64,000 bases of DNA. Origin: Maniola hyperantus. Taxonomy: Eukaryota > Arthropoda > Insecta > Lepidoptera > Nymphalidae. The notes under the pieces are model-generated. The model worked only from the letters and a program-made list of their open reading frames with translations, was not told the DNA's origin and did not search any database. The DNA is taken from the NCBI RefSeq assembly GCF_902806685.2, contig NC_048557.2:3588654-3652653 (forward strand), in the 5' to 3' direction. A program made the translations under genes and the position numbers. Shown one piece after another: positions 63,471 to 64,000 of the stretch (the first letter of the stretch is position 1; every line of letters begins with the position of its first letter).

Positions 63471-63835
63471 AATCATCAATAAATTAATTAAAACGAATGT
63501 AGCAATGTTAAATTCCTTTAAAGATGGATTGGTAGGTAGGTAGGTATGTAAAGTTTTCGCATGATAAACATTTTCGAAGGCTGTCGCTATGGAAAATAAC
63601 CACGAACCAGTATGCCGAACTTCAGTATCAATGTAAATAGAGCGTATTATTGTTGAATATAATTTGCGAATCGTTAATTCTGGCGACCGGCATTAATTAG
63701 ACAACTTTCTCGTTATTTGCGAAGGCCAGCGAATTGTAGATGTAACAAGTAGGCCAAGTGGCGAGTCATAAGAGCGAGTCATTTCATGACAAGGGTATAA
63801 GCACTGAGGTCTCATAAAGAAAAAGAAGGAAAGAA

Positions 63836-64000
63836 AAAACACCAAGTGCGAATCAGACTCGCGCACTGAGGTTTCCGTAACTACAAGCATATTTTGTCGA
63901 CATTTTGCACGATAAATCAAAAACTATTATGCCTAAAAATAAATAAAAATCTGTTTTAGAATGTACAAGTAAAGCCCTTTTATATGATACCCCACTTGGT
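63836..64000 (+). repeat. Family A repeat, cut by window end
   Basis: Contains accaagtgcgaatcagactc and gcgcactgaggtttccgtaa, continuing to cccttttatatgatacccca. Confidence 0.8.

Overview
This is a nuclear window from a lepidopteran (moth or butterfly). The evidence is small exons with GT-AG introns, a moderate-to-low GC background, and dense interspersed repeats of types known to be abundant in Lepidoptera: tRNA-derived SINEs with ATG-type tails, fragments of non-LTR retrotransposon 3' ends, and many short foldback elements. No bacterial or viral gene set is present, and I see no CRISPR array or functional tRNA/rRNA gene.

Layout. 1-2.5 kb: repeats. 2.7-5.0 kb (minus): an intact 760-codon exon of a P-element-transposase-derived THAP protein that appears to have lost key catalytic residues. 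7.5-9.7 kb (minus): a two-exon, 43-residue, cysteine-rich metallothionein with TATA box and poly(A) signal. 13.8-36 kb (plus): the mesh gene, a smooth septate junction protein (signal peptide, NIDO, Ig-like/IPT-like segment, AMOP, vWD, sushi, one membrane segment). I resolved 19 shared coding exons plus two alternative 3' ends. Each 3' end carries its own membrane segment and cytoplasmic tail; one tail ends in a PDZ-ligand-like STMV and the other does not. 37.4-39.2 kb: a 1.8-kb DNA transposon with terminal inverted repeats. 39.5-39.9 kb: a 13-bp minisatellite. 40.6-42.4 kb (plus): a second, broken, intron-containing P-element/THAP relic. 43.3-52.2 kb (plus): a 12-exon gene for a LARGE-type bifunctional glycosyltransferase (GT8 plus GT49 domains, both DxD motifs present). 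54.3-55.4 kb (minus): intronless IFT57 with a near-perfect RFX X-box 282 bp upstream. 56-61 kb: repeats. 61.3-61.6 kb (plus): a CpG-rich segment that looks like the promoter and non-coding first exon of a gene running out of the window. 61.6-64 kb: repeats.

The genes are unrelated housekeeping, epithelial and ciliary loci and do not form one pathway. The most interesting signals are the alternative membrane-tail exons of mesh and the decayed triplication of its last exon, the P-transposase-derived THAP gene beside a second relic 36 kb away, the X-box of IFT57, and several foldback element families whose copies can be compared within this window. Exon structures were worked out by hand from reading frame, splice signals and family resemblance; all joins preserve frame, but no transcript evidence was available.
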